64,000 nucleotides of DNA from Flintibacter sp. KGMB00164 (GTDB lineage Bacteria; Bacillota; Clostridia; Oscillospirales; Oscillospiraceae): assembly GCF_008727735.1 (NCBI RefSeq), contig NZ_CP044227.1, positions 992,001 to 1,056,000 of the forward strand. Reading direction: 5' to 3'. The notes under the pieces were generated by a model. It searched no databases, was not told where the DNA came from, and was given only the letters and a program-made list of their open reading frames with translations. Made by a program: the position numbers and the translations under genes. Below, in pieces: positions 1 to 8,117 of this stretch. How positions within the stretch are numbered: position 1 is the first letter of the stretch; the number at the start of each line of letters is the position of its first letter.

Positions 1-555
1 AGAAGGTTCAATTTTAACGCAGGGGATTCCTTTTTCCGACAGAGTTTGGGCCACAAAGGAGAGACCTGTAACGCAAAGCCCAACTTTCTTTTTGTAGTAA
101 TTTAGTTCATGAAAATGGCATACTTGCGTCAAATAATTCTCTTCTGTGACAAGAGAAGGATACTTTAAAATCAGAATATCATTTTTTTGATAGCCGATTT
201 CACGATATGTCTCATAGACGATGCTCTCTTCGTAGCAGTCCAGGCTGATTTTGCATATATTGATGCCATTTTGCCGATTTGCTTTTAAGAGAGCGCTCAG
301 AAAAGAAATTTTATTTCTGGGAAGATATTCCCAGATGACAGAAGGAGTAAGGTTTTGGCTGGCATATAGGTAAGGGGTCATTCCGGTAAAAAGAATGGCG
401 TCAAAATTGCGCTCGCTTTTTTCCAAAAACGGGAGTACCTCGTGGTAATCGGTGTAGGGTACATAGACTGCCTCAAGGTAACAGTGCATCTCGGATAGAA
501 TTTCTTGGACATAATTCAGGCTTTTTTGTGGTCCGAGGATGGCAAGTCTGATCAT
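1..555 (-). CDS. Partial protein of unknown function, possibly a regulator sensor domain (3' end outside window)
   Basis: The frame is open for 185 codons from an ATG at 553-555 to the left edge, so only the N-terminal part is visible. It begins MIRLAILGPQ, a hydrophobic beta strand with a Rossmann-like turn, and continues as alternating strands and helices without membrane segments. Its codon use is more AT-rich than the neighbours. A GGGAG ribosome site lies about 8 bases upstream and an extended -10 (TGGTATAAT, 604-612) precedes it. It is divergent from the peptidase/transporter genes, which suggests a regulator of them; that is inference. I do not recognise the family. Confidence 0.6.
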   Translation of the reverse strand, partial: MIRLAILGPQKSLNYVQEILSEMHCYLEAVYVPYTDYHEVLPFLEKSERNFDAILFTGMTPYLYASQNLTPSVIWEYLPRNKISFLSALLKANRQNGINICKISLDCYEESIVYETYREIGYQKNDILILKYPSLVTEENYLTQVCHFHELNYYKKKVGLCVTGLSFVAQTLSEKGIPCVKIEPS

Positions 556-603
556 ATGTAATCTCCCTTTGCTTCCAAGAGCGACATTCTGAATGTTTAA
601 AAT

Positions 604-612
604 ATTATACCA
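604..612 (-). promoter_or_regulatory. Extended -10 promoter for the leftward partial gene
   Basis: Read on the minus strand this is TGGTATAAT, a consensus extended -10. The predicted transcript starts near 597, about 40 bases before the ATG. No good -35 is needed for, or found with, this type. Confidence 0.55.
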
Positions 613-687
613 CAAATCAGGCTAGCGTGCTTGGATTTCTGCCGTGTCTCAAATTGTACTTTAATTACGGCCAAAAAGTCAGAGACC

Positions 688-716
688 TTGTTTTTGGGTC
701 ATCACCATGCTAGACT
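688..716 (+). promoter_or_regulatory. Candidate promoter of the M20 peptidase-transporter genes
   Basis: TTGTTT (688-693) and TAGACT (711-716) are 17 bases apart, about 55 bases upstream of the peptidase start. The match is moderate. Confidence 0.4.
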
Positions 717-769
717 TTTTTTAAGCAAAGTCCGGCCGGACGAGGAAATTAAAAAAGGTGGGAAATATC

Positions 770-1960
770 GTGGGAATTGATCGAGAGCAGTGTATCAAGC
801 AGGTCAATCAATACATTGATGCGCACAGAGAAGACATGATGCAATTCTGGAAAGAGTTGGTGTCTATCGAGAGCGGAAACGAGTCTCAGAAAGAGGGCGT
901 AGATGAGATTTGTTCCAAGATCGCGGAAGAGCTCAGAGGCTGCGGCGCTGAAACTCAAACGATCCAGATGGAGAAAAAGGGAAATTTCCTTCTGGCTGAC
1001 TGGGGAAAAGGCCGGGAGAAGAAGCCGGTTTTGTTCATTGGGCATATGGATACCGTGTTCAAGGAGGGGGCTGCCAAGCAGAATCCGTTTCGGGTAGATG
1101 AGGATGGAAATGCTCATGGGCCTGGTGTTTTGGATATGAAAGCGGGCCTGACCATCGCGGTGTTTATTGTAAAGGCGTTGAACGATGCCGGCTATAATGA
1201 GCGGCCGGTCAAAATTGCCTTTGCCGGAGATGAAGAAAACGGACACAGAGAGTCTGGCGCCGCGGCAGTCATGCTGGAGGCATGTGAGGGCGTGGCCGCT
1301 GCCTTCAACTTTGAGACAGGCTACCTGGACGATGGCTTGGTAGTGGGAAGAAAGGGCTCTTTCCGCATGACAGTGGAGGTTCAGGGCGTGGCCTCCCACT
1401 CCGGCAATGCACCGGAAAAGGGACGCAATGCCATCCAGGAGATGTCTCATAAAATCATTGAGCTTCAGAATTTAAACGACTATGAGCATGGCACATCCCT
1501 GAATGTGGGCCTGATTACCGGCGGAACCGTTGTGAATGCTGTGCCGGATCACTGCGAAATCAAAATCGACATCCGCTTTACACAGAAAGAGCGCTTGGAT
1601 CAGCTGCTGGAGAAGATCGATGAGATCCTGGCTAAGACTTATGTGGACGGAACTAAAACCATTGTCCATAAGACCGTTCCCAGCGCAGTAATGGAGGATT
1701 CTGAGCCGGTGATGGCGCTGTTCCACCATATTGAGAAGACTGCAGAACTTACAGGGTATGGAAAAGTAAAGCCCATTAAAGTGGGCGGCTGGTCCGATTC
1801 CAGCTTGGTGGCATCCAAGGGCATCCCTGTGGTATGCGGCCTGGGAGCAAGAGGAAAAGGAAACCATTCTCCGGAAGAATTTGCTGTGGTAGAGTCGGTG
1901 TTTGAACGCGCCAAACTGATCGCTGCTTCGGTCATTCTTTTGGATGAAGACTTGGTATAA
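770..1960 (+). CDS. M20 family metallopeptidase (carboxypeptidase G2-like)
   Basis: Di-zinc exopeptidase of about 397 residues, the usual M20A length. Visible motifs in order: a GHMDTVF motif (first zinc ligand and catalytic Asp), GPGVLDMKAG (bridging Asp), GDEENG (catalytic Glu and ligand), NFETG (ligand), HSG at the start of the lid/dimerisation domain, and GKGNHSPEE near the C-terminus (last His ligand). There is no signal peptide, so it is cytoplasmic. Members cleave C-terminal glutamate or dipeptides; the substrate here is unknown. Two transporter genes follow directly and an AbgT homologue lies just beyond, suggesting import and hydrolysis of a peptide or acyl-glutamate. Start: GTG 770 has GGTGGG 7 bases upstream; GTG 758 is the alternative. 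Confidence 0.88.
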   Translation: MGIDREQCIKQVNQYIDAHREDMMQFWKELVSIESGNESQKEGVDEICSKIAEELRGCGAETQTIQMEKKGNFLLADWGKGREKKPVLFIGHMDTVFKEGAAKQNPFRVDEDGNAHGPGVLDMKAGLTIAVFIVKALNDAGYNERPVKIAFAGDEENGHRESGAAAVMLEACEGVAAAFNFETGYLDDGLVVGRKGSFRMTVEVQGVASHSGNAPEKGRNAIQEMSHKIIELQNLNDYEHGTSLNVGLITGGTVVNAVPDHCEIKIDIRFTQKERLDQLLEKIDEILAKTYVDGTKTIVHKTVPSAVMEDSEPVMALFHHIEKTAELTGYGKVKPIKVGGWSDSSLVASKGIPVVCGLGARGKGNHSPEEFAVVESVFERAKLIAASVILLDEDLV

Positions 1961-1972
1961 AGAGGTAGTGTC

Positions 1973-2611
1973 ATGGAAGAGAGAAAGAATAAAGTAACCA
2001 TCAAGGGATGGATCTCACTGATTATTCTGGTCATGATCCTCTCTGGTGCCTTTAAAGATGTGGCTGGTCCCTTGGCGGCCTTTGACTTCAACAATCTGAT
2101 GGGCAAATTTGGAACCATTGTGGACGGTATTGATTTTACGGGCAAAAACGGTTCTGGTGTTCGTGATGGCTTTATCGCAGGTCTGGTACTGGTTCCCAGT
2201 GTTATGTTCAGTACTGCCTTGGTGGGCACGGCTCAGAGCTTGGGTGCTATGAATGCAGCCGGTATTATTTTTAAGCCGATTCTCAAGCCGCTGGTTGGTA
2301 TTCCTGGAGAGGCAGGACTGGCCTTTGTTAGTTCTTTTACCGGATCTGACGTAGCCGCAGTGCTCACAAGAGATTTGTACGACCAAGGCTATATTACAGA
2401 TGATGAGCGAACGATTTTTGTTGCATACCAATATGCAGCATCTGCTCCAGTCAACAATACAATCAATGGCGGTGCACCGCTGCTGGCAATTTCTCTTCTG
2501 GCCTTTGGACCAATTTTCCTGATTGAATTTGTGTCTAAAATTCTGGGGGCAAATATTGTGCGGTTTGTCCTGTATCTTAGCAGCAAAAAGAAAAAGCGGG
2601 AGGAAGTTTAA
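1973..2611 (+). CDS. YjiH family nucleoside-recognition (Gate) membrane protein
   Basis: A 212-residue integral membrane protein starting 12 bases after the peptidase stop. Several hydrophobic helices are visible, including residues about 12-30, 65-90 and 165-200. The central stretch with GxxGE and SFTGSDVAAV resembles the Gate domain shared with spore maturation proteins A/B and nucleoside permeases. In E. coli, yjiH and yjiG sit beside the isoaspartyl dipeptidase gene iadA; here the same pair sits beside an M20 peptidase. This supports a two-subunit transporter for a peptide or its product. Transport function is inferred from the family and context. Confidence 0.75.
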   Translation: MEERKNKVTIKGWISLIILVMILSGAFKDVAGPLAAFDFNNLMGKFGTIVDGIDFTGKNGSGVRDGFIAGLVLVPSVMFSTALVGTAQSLGAMNAAGIIFKPILKPLVGIPGEAGLAFVSSFTGSDVAAVLTRDLYDQGYITDDERTIFVAYQYAASAPVNNTINGGAPLLAISLLAFGPIFLIEFVSKILGANIVRFVLYLSSKKKKREEV

Positions 2612-2613
2612 TT

Positions 2614-3111
2614 ATGGCTGAAGTGAAAGAAAAAGCGGTGGAACAGAAGAAGTCCATCATTGAGACTTTCCTGGCTTGCTGCAAGAAAGGTTTTTATACC
2701 GGAGTAGAGCAGATCGTGCCGGCTATGATTCTGGGATATGCTCTGGTTCAGGTTTTGAAGCTGACCGGCATTATGGATATCCTGGCTACTATTTGTCAAC
2801 CGGTTATGGCTGTTTTTGGACTTCCCGGTGATGCAATTGTGGTCCTGATTTCGGCGTTCTTCGCAAAAGCTTCTGGTTGTGCTACGGCTGCTCTGCTGGT
2901 AAGCAACGACGTCATTACATTGGCCCAGGCAACCATTCTTTTTCCCGCCTGTATTCTGATGGGAACACTCATTGGTCACTATGTGCGGATTGTTATTGTT
3001 ACTGGAGCAAATAAAAAGTGGCATCCGCTGCTTTTGATGATCCCCCTCATTGATGCGGCTTTCGCTATGTTTGTTACAAGAATTATCCTAATGGCACTTG
3101 GACTGGCTTGA
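2614..3111 (+). CDS. YjiG family Gate-domain membrane protein
   Basis: A 165-residue membrane protein beginning 3 bases after the yjiH-like stop, so the two are almost certainly co-translated. The N-terminal 25 residues are polar. After them come helices at about 30-50, 60-85, 100-125 and 140-163. It shows the SpmB/YjiG-type features GLPGDAIVVL and FFAKASG. Length and order match the E. coli yjiG-yjiH pair, with the gene order reversed. It is likely the second half of a heteromeric transporter serving the upstream peptidase. A stem-loop follows the stop. Confidence 0.72.
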   Translation: MAEVKEKAVEQKKSIIETFLACCKKGFYTGVEQIVPAMILGYALVQVLKLTGIMDILATICQPVMAVFGLPGDAIVVLISAFFAKASGCATAALLVSNDVITLAQATILFPACILMGTLIGHYVRIVIVTGANKKWHPLLLMIPLIDAAFAMFVTRIILMALGLA

Positions 3112-3129
3112 ATGAAACCGGGGTGCTCT

Positions 3130-3161
3130 CTCAGGCCAGCGTAGCTTTGCGCTGGCCTGAG
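3130..3161 (+). terminator. Strong stem-loop without U-tract between yjiG-like and AbgT-like genes
   Basis: A perfect 12-bp stem (3130-3141 with 3150-3161) and 8-base loop. No T-run follows, so it may be an mRNA processing or stabilising element rather than a terminator. Confidence 0.5.
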
Positions 3162-3205
3162 TACCTTAGGCAGTCAGGTGAAAAATGGAAGATTGGGGGG
3201 ATACT

Positions 3206-4768
3206 ATGCTGGGAAAGAAAAGAAACTGGTTCTTTTCATTTATAAATGGGATAGAAAAAGTGGGGAATCATATCCCGCATCCATTTTTCTTGTTCATGGT
3301 CTTGTGTGGGATCGTCCTGGCGCTGTCCTTTATTTTTGGGACAATGGGGATGTCTGTCACATATCTGGCGGCAGAAGAAAACGGAAATGGCTTAATTGAA
3401 AAGACTGTCTTTGTAGAAAACCTGCTGCAAAGAGGCTACCTGCAAAATTTAATATGTAATTTTGTAGAAATATATGTAACCTTTTCACCCTTAGGGCTTG
3501 TTATGGTTATGATGATCGCGGTAGGATTTTTACAGGAGACCGGATTTTTTGATGCGTTAATGAAGAAAACGCTGATGAACGCACCGGCTTATCTGGTAAC
3601 GTTTATTTTGGGAATTGTCGGGGTGTGCGCGAATATCGCATCAAATGCAGGCATTGTTTTTGCGGCCACCATTGGCGCAGCACTGTTTGCCGCTCTGGGC
3701 AGAAACCCAATTCTTGGTGCGGTTGCTGGATACTGCGCCGGACATGGAGGATTCAGTGCGAATCTTATCATCAGTGGGACAGACACGCTGCTGGGTGGAA
3801 TTACAGAGTCTGCAGCCAAGAGCATGAATATTCCCTTTATCAATCAGCCTATGATCAATTACTTTTTCATGGTTGCAGCCACACTTGTGATTGCATTCTG
3901 TGTAACTGTAGTGACCGAATTGATTTTGCCTAAGTATGTAAAAACAGGGTGGTCGTATAAAGCGGACAGTCAGGACATTCGGACAGAAATGTTGTCTGCC
4001 TCCGAGGAGAAGGGGTTGGAGCGGAGCGGCATCGCTTTTTTACTCTGTGTAGCAGGGATTCTGTGGTGTGTGATTCCGTCAGATGGATTCCTGAGAAATG
4101 ATAATGGAACGCTGCTGCCCAATTCTCCATTCACAGACGGTTTGGTGTTCGTGCTTTTTATCGTTTTTGTTGTAGTGGCAGTTGTATATGGAAAGAGTGC
4201 CGGGGTGCTGAAGAAAAATTCCGACATTCCGAAGTTTATGGAAAAAGGTCTAAAAGGCTCGCTGTCTTTTTTGATTGTTTCACTGCCCGCCGCATATTTT
4301 ATCCAGTTTTTTAATGACAGTAAGCTAGCTACCATTCTGGCTGTGACAGGCGGAAAGCTGCTGCAGAAAATGAACCTTTCTGGAATTCCCCTGGCAATTG
4401 CATTTGTGTTGCTGGTCAGCCTGTTGAATATGTTTATGACCAGCGGGTCAGCGAAGTGGCTGATCTTAGCCCCCATTTTTGTCCCTATGTTTTCAGTCGT
4501 TAATTTTTCCCCTGCGTTTACCCAGCTCCTATATCGGATTGGTGACTCGGTGACAAATCCTATTTCCCCGGTAAACTTTTTTCTTCCGGTCATTATTGGA
4601 CTTATGGAGCAATATCGAGGAAAGAATGAGCCGGAAGTCAGGCTCGGCACACTGTTTTCTATGACAGTGCCGTATAGTATATCGTTTCTGATAGCTTTGA
4701 TGGTACTTCTGGTTGGATGGATGATTCTTGGACTGCCTATTGGACCTGGAACGTCTATTCTGCTGTAA
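3206..4768 (+). CDS. AbgT family transporter (p-aminobenzoyl-glutamate type)
   Basis: About 520 residues with roughly a dozen hydrophobic helices, the AbgT family size. The N-terminus (KKRNWFFSFINGIEKVGN) followed by IPHPFFLF is typical of AbgT proteins, as are the glycine-rich GFSANL region and NMFMTSGSAKW in the second re-entrant repeat. Family members import p-aminobenzoyl-glutamate or export antifolates using the proton or sodium gradient. Lying after an M20 peptidase, which could release glutamate from such a substrate as AbgAB does in E. coli, it suggests folate-catabolite or dipeptide use. Start: ATG 3206 follows a GGGGGG site; ATG 3185 (7 residues longer) is possible. Confidence 0.88.
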   Translation: MLGKKRNWFFSFINGIEKVGNHIPHPFFLFMVLCGIVLALSFIFGTMGMSVTYLAAEENGNGLIEKTVFVENLLQRGYLQNLICNFVEIYVTFSPLGLVMVMMIAVGFLQETGFFDALMKKTLMNAPAYLVTFILGIVGVCANIASNAGIVFAATIGAALFAALGRNPILGAVAGYCAGHGGFSANLIISGTDTLLGGITESAAKSMNIPFINQPMINYFFMVAATLVIAFCVTVVTELILPKYVKTGWSYKADSQDIRTEMLSASEEKGLERSGIAFLLCVAGILWCVIPSDGFLRNDNGTLLPNSPFTDGLVFVLFIVFVVVAVVYGKSAGVLKKNSDIPKFMEKGLKGSLSFLIVSLPAAYFIQFFNDSKLATILAVTGGKLLQKMNLSGIPLAIAFVLLVSLLNMFMTSGSAKWLILAPIFVPMFSVVNFSPAFTQLLYRIGDSVTNPISPVNFFLPVIIGLMEQYRGKNEPEVRLGTLFSMTVPYSISFLIALMVLLVGWMILGLPIGPGTSILL

Positions 4769-4843
4769 AGACAGTTTTGCCAAAATATATTGGGTGACTT
4801 ATTTCAGCGGCATGCTAACAGATGCAAATTCCCTCCCTAAAAC

Positions 4844-4879
4844 AAAAGAGCTGACAGGATTTAACCTGTCAGCTCTTTT
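4844..4879. terminator. Bidirectional terminator between convergent AbgT and MFS genes
   Basis: A 15-bp perfect stem (4844-4858 with 4865-4879) with a 6-base loop, A-rich at the left and T-rich at the right, so it can act on both strands. Confidence 0.85.
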
Positions 4880-4888
4880 GTTTCATTT

Positions 4889-6079
4889 TCAGAGAGAAGT
4901 ATTGGAATTCTGGCAGCTTGCTTTCAATTTGGAATAGTATCCGTCTGAATACGTGATATAGATAATGCCCCCTGTCACATAAGCGATGGCCGTCAGAGCA
5001 AATCCAGTGGTCAGACCCACAGATTCCTGCATAAAGCCCATTAGGAGAGAGCCAATTCCAATTCCGATGTCGTAAGAAAGCATATAAGTGGAATTGGCGG
5101 CACCGCGTTTTGGACCGGGGGTGGTTCCAGTGACAAAGGATTGGAAAAGAGGCTGCAGAATTCCGTAACCCAGCCCAAAGAAGAATCCGGATGCCAGCAG
5201 ATGAATTCCGGTTGTGAGGAAAAGGAAGCTGACCATGGTAAGGATCAGTACCACCAGGCTGGTATAGACTAAGAGACGATGCTTGCCGGCGTCAATCGCC
5301 TTTTGGGTGGAAAGCTTGGAAAGTAGCATACCTGCCACCAGGCAGACATAAAAATAGGGCAGATGCCCCATAACATCCTTTTCCTGAGCCAGAATGGAGC
5401 AGTAGGCAATGACCGCGCCGTAGGGGATCATCAGAAACATCATGTTAAACATAAAAGGGAGCGCAGGACCGTAGATAGACTCTTTCAGAGAAAATGGTTT
5501 CCGCTGAGTCTTGGGGTATTTTATCCTGCAACAGGAGACACAGATCAGAGCAGCCACAGTAATGCCAAAGATGGTTAGAAAGGACGCTTTGCTGTTCATA
5601 TTATTTTGGACCTGAAGTCCTACAAAAGGGCCAACTGCCATGCCGATGGATACCGTGAAAGCAAATCGGCTGATGCCCTCTGTGATTTTGGAGACGGGGA
5701 GGACGTCACCGGCCAGAGTCATGGTAGCAGATCCGCATACCGAGTACACGACTCCCATATAGAGGCGAACCACAATCAGGAGAGCAAATACTGGAAACGC
5801 AATAAATGCGGGAAAAGACAGACAAAACAGAGCCAGAAACAGCAGATATACGTGATAGCGGTTGAAATTATCCAGCAGGTAGCCCGCCACCGGCCGGAAC
5901 AGAACCGTAGATACCGACATAGCAGTGAGCACAATACCTACCTTTGAACCGGTAATACCAATTTCCTGACAATATACCGGGATGATAGGAATGGATGCAT
6001 AAAAAGCGGCTAAAACCAAAAGATTGGTGATAAAGAGGAGAATAAATCTCCGATTCCATATTTTTTCCGTTGTTCTCAT
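4889..6079 (-). CDS. Major facilitator superfamily transporter
   Basis: A 396-residue protein with about 12 transmembrane helices, the standard 12-TM MFS length. The loop between helices 2 and 3 carries a motif-A-like segment (GYLLDNFNRYHVYL) and an arginine lies in helix 4 (VVRLYMG). It resembles drug or metabolite exporters of the arabinose-efflux-permease group; the substrate cannot be read. It is transcribed away from a marR-type gene, and two palindromes lie in the shared 156-base region, so it is probably de-repressed by a MarR ligand. AAAGGAG lies about 10 bases before the ATG. Confidence 0.85.
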   Translation of the reverse strand: MRTTEKIWNRRFILLFITNLLVLAAFYASIPIIPVYCQEIGITGSKVGIVLTAMSVSTVLFRPVAGYLLDNFNRYHVYLLFLALFCLSFPAFIAFPVFALLIVVRLYMGVVYSVCGSATMTLAGDVLPVSKITEGISRFAFTVSIGMAVGPFVGLQVQNNMNSKASFLTIFGITVAALICVSCCRIKYPKTQRKPFSLKESIYGPALPFMFNMMFLMIPYGAVIAYCSILAQEKDVMGHLPYFYVCLVAGMLLSKLSTQKAIDAGKHRLLVYTSLVVLILTMVSFLFLTTGIHLLASGFFFGLGYGILQPLFQSFVTGTTPGPKRGAANSTYMLSYDIGIGIGSLLMGFMQESVGLTTGFALTAIAYVTGGIIYITYSDGYYSKLKASCQNSNTSL

Positions 6080-6112
6080 TCAGGCAAGACTCCTTTGTTT
6101 CATTAAACTAAA

Positions 6113-6130
6113 TGGTGGCACATGCCACTA
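6113..6130. promoter_or_regulatory. Putative MarR operator 1 (near MFS gene)
   Basis: Palindrome TGGTGGCACATGCCACTA, with half-sites GTGGCA/TGCCAC. It lies between the predicted MFS -10 and its start codon and shares sequence with the site at 6170-6187. Confidence 0.6.
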
Positions 6131-6169
6131 TATTTAAAATAACATGACGCAGGGGGCGACGTCAATATC

Positions 6170-6187
6170 TGGTTGCACGTGCCACCA
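6170..6187. promoter_or_regulatory. Putative MarR operator 2 overlapping the marR -35
   Basis: TGGTTGCACGTGCCACCA is an imperfect copy of the 6113 palindrome. The marR -35 (TTGCAC, 6173-6178) lies inside it, which predicts autorepression. Confidence 0.6.
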
Positions 6188-6201
6188 AAAAAGGGTATAA
6201 T
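6173..6201 (+). promoter_or_regulatory. Promoter of the marR-type gene
   Basis: TTGCAC (6173-6178), 17-base spacer, TATAAT (6196-6201), 34 bases before the start codon. Confidence 0.7.
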
Positions 6202-6234
6202 GAAAATACGCTTTATACAAAGGAGGGTGTGGGC

Positions 6235-6672
6235 ATGGACTATGTGGCAGAGGGGCCGTTTAAGTCGATTTCTATTCTGTATCGAAAGTCCCATATCTGG
6301 CTGAATAACAACTGTGCATCGTATGATCTTTCTGCGGCGCAGGCCGTAGTAATCCTGATTATCTGCGATTATCGGTCCCTGACCCAGGATGATATCACCA
6401 AGCGGTTGTCTCTGGATAAAAGTGTCATTGCCAAGACGGTGAACAAGCTGGAGGAGCGGAGCTACCTGGTTCGCACCACCAATGCCAAAGACAAACGGAC
6501 CTATGATATTTCTCCGACGGAAAAGGCGTGGGAGATCTATCCATTTATCAAGGAGCAGGTCGAGGCATGTTTTCAGCGTATGACCCACACCATGACGGAT
6601 CAGGAGCGGGAAGAATTCAGACGTCTGCTGCAGCTGGCGGCAGAGGCGTCCATCGCTCTGGACGAGGAGTAA
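6235..6672 (+). CDS. MarR family transcriptional regulator
   Basis: About 145 residues with a winged-helix core. The recognition region reads DDITKRLSLDKSVIAKTV and the wing carries RTTNAKDKRTYDISPTEKA, the usual MarR D-x-R pattern. Such proteins act as ligand-released dimeric repressors. It is divergent from the MFS exporter and two related palindromes lie between them, one over its own -35, so it likely represses both genes. Start: ATG 6235 has AGGAGG 8 bases upstream; GTG 6229 is only 2 bases from that site. Confidence 0.88.
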   Translation: MDYVAEGPFKSISILYRKSHIWLNNNCASYDLSAAQAVVILIICDYRSLTQDDITKRLSLDKSVIAKTVNKLEERSYLVRTTNAKDKRTYDISPTEKAWEIYPFIKEQVEACFQRMTHTMTDQEREEFRRLLQLAAEASIALDEE

Positions 6673-6749
6673 TGGAGCGTGTGTTTTGCTTGCCCTTTCT
6701 CAAAACTGCCGGTATAATGGTATTAGTTTGAGAAAGAAGGAGGAAAACC

Positions 6750-8072
6750 ATGTTTTCTGACTATAAAAGTAAGTTTGTCTCTCCTCAGGAAGCGGCTCGG
6801 CTGGCAGTACACAGCGGCGACTGGGTGGACTACGGCTTTGGCGGCGGTTTCCCGGAGCTGATGGACCGGGCGCTGGCGGAGCGGCGGGACGAGCTGACCG
6901 ACGTAAAGATCCGGGGCGGTCTGGTGATCCGTCCCCGTATTGAAGTGGTGGAGCAGGATCCGGAGCAAAAGGCCTTTCACTACTACAGCTGGCACATCGG
7001 CGACTATGAGCGCAAGCTCCAGAGCCGTGGGTTGTGTACCTTTATGCCTATGCTTCTGCGCTATCTGCCCCAGTTTTACCGCCATCATATTCGGGTAGAC
7101 GTGGCCTTTGTGCCGGTGTCCAAGCCTGATGAGAAGGGCTATTGCGGATTGGGTATCTCCAACTATGCCTGGCGTACCATCTTTGAGGCGGCCCGCACTG
7201 TAGTTTTTGAGATCAACGAGCATCTGCCCACCCTCCAGGGGGTGGACGGCTCTCACCGGGTCCACCTGTCTGAGGCCGACTACATCGTGGAAGGGGAGCA
7301 CGAGCCTCTGCCCACCCGCTCCTACAAGGAGCCCACCGAGGTGGATATCCAGATTGCCAAGCGGGTAGTCGAGGAGATCCCCAACGGAGCGGTACTGTCT
7401 CTGGGTGTGGGCGGCGTACCCTTTACCGTGGCCCAGATGCTGGCCCAGTCTGATTTGAAGGACCTGGGCTGTCATACCGGCACAATCAGCGACGCCTTTC
7501 TCACCCTGTACCGGGCGGGCAAGCTGACCAACGCCTGCAAGGAGGTGGACCGGGGTTACGCTACCTGGAACCTGGCCATGGGTTCCCAGGAGCTCTACGA
7601 CTGGCTGAAGGAGGAGCCCCAGCTCTTCCGTCCCGCCGATGTGGACTATGTACACGATCCTCACCGTATGGGAGACATGTCCAATTTCATCAGCATCAAC
7701 GGCGGAGTGCAGTTGGACCTGATGGGTCAGGAAAACGCGGAATCAGCGGGTACCCGTCAGCTCTCCGGCACCGGCGGCCAGCTGGACTTCTTGGAGGGAG
7801 CGTTCCGATCTCCCGGCGGAAAGGGGTTTATCTGCATGAACTCTGCCCGCAAGACCAAGGACGGGACCCTGAAGTCCAACATCGTTCCCTTCATTCCGGG
7901 AGGCAGTACCGTGTCCGCTCCCAGAGGGATGATCCAGTATGTGGCTACCGAGTACGGCGTGGTCAAGCTGTCCGGTCTGTCCCTGCCTGAGCGGGCCCAG
8001 GCTATGATTTCGGTGGCACATCCCCAGTTCCGCGCGGAGCTGGAGGCCTACGCAAAAGAGAATTTCCGATAA
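6750..8072 (+). CDS. Acetyl-CoA hydrolase/transferase family CoA-transferase (butyryl-CoA or 4-hydroxybutyrate type)
   Basis: A 440-residue cytoplasmic family I CoA-transferase with N- and C-terminal halves. Visible family features are the N-terminal GDWVDYGFGGGFPE, VDVAFVPVSKPDEKGYCGLG, the mid-protein VLSLGVGGVP, and the C-terminal SGTGGQLDF..GA..SPGGKG and EYGVVKL segments. Length and motifs fit the butyryl-CoA:acetate and 4-hydroxybutyrate CoA-transferase group found in butyrate-forming clostridia. The acyl specificity and the catalytic Glu position cannot be fixed by eye. It stands alone, with a strong site (AAGGAGG) before the ATG and a terminator directly after. Confidence 0.85.
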   Translation: MFSDYKSKFVSPQEAARLAVHSGDWVDYGFGGGFPELMDRALAERRDELTDVKIRGGLVIRPRIEVVEQDPEQKAFHYYSWHIGDYERKLQSRGLCTFMPMLLRYLPQFYRHHIRVDVAFVPVSKPDEKGYCGLGISNYAWRTIFEAARTVVFEINEHLPTLQGVDGSHRVHLSEADYIVEGEHEPLPTRSYKEPTEVDIQIAKRVVEEIPNGAVLSLGVGGVPFTVAQMLAQSDLKDLGCHTGTISDAFLTLYRAGKLTNACKEVDRGYATWNLAMGSQELYDWLKEEPQLFRPADVDYVHDPHRMGDMSNFISINGGVQLDLMGQENAESAGTRQLSGTGGQLDFLEGAFRSPGGKGFICMNSARKTKDGTLKSNIVPFIPGGSTVSAPRGMIQYVATEYGVVKLSGLSLPERAQAMISVAHPQFRAELEAYAKENFR

Positions 8073-8083
8073 AGGATAAGAAA

Positions 8084-8112
8084 AAGGACGGAAGCCTATG
8101 GCTTCCGTCCTT
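8084..8112. terminator. Bidirectional terminator between CoA-transferase and ygiQ
   Basis: A 13-bp stem (8084-8096 with 8100-8112), 3-base loop, T/A-rich on both flanks, between convergent genes. Confidence 0.75.
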
Positions 8113-8117
8113 ACATT

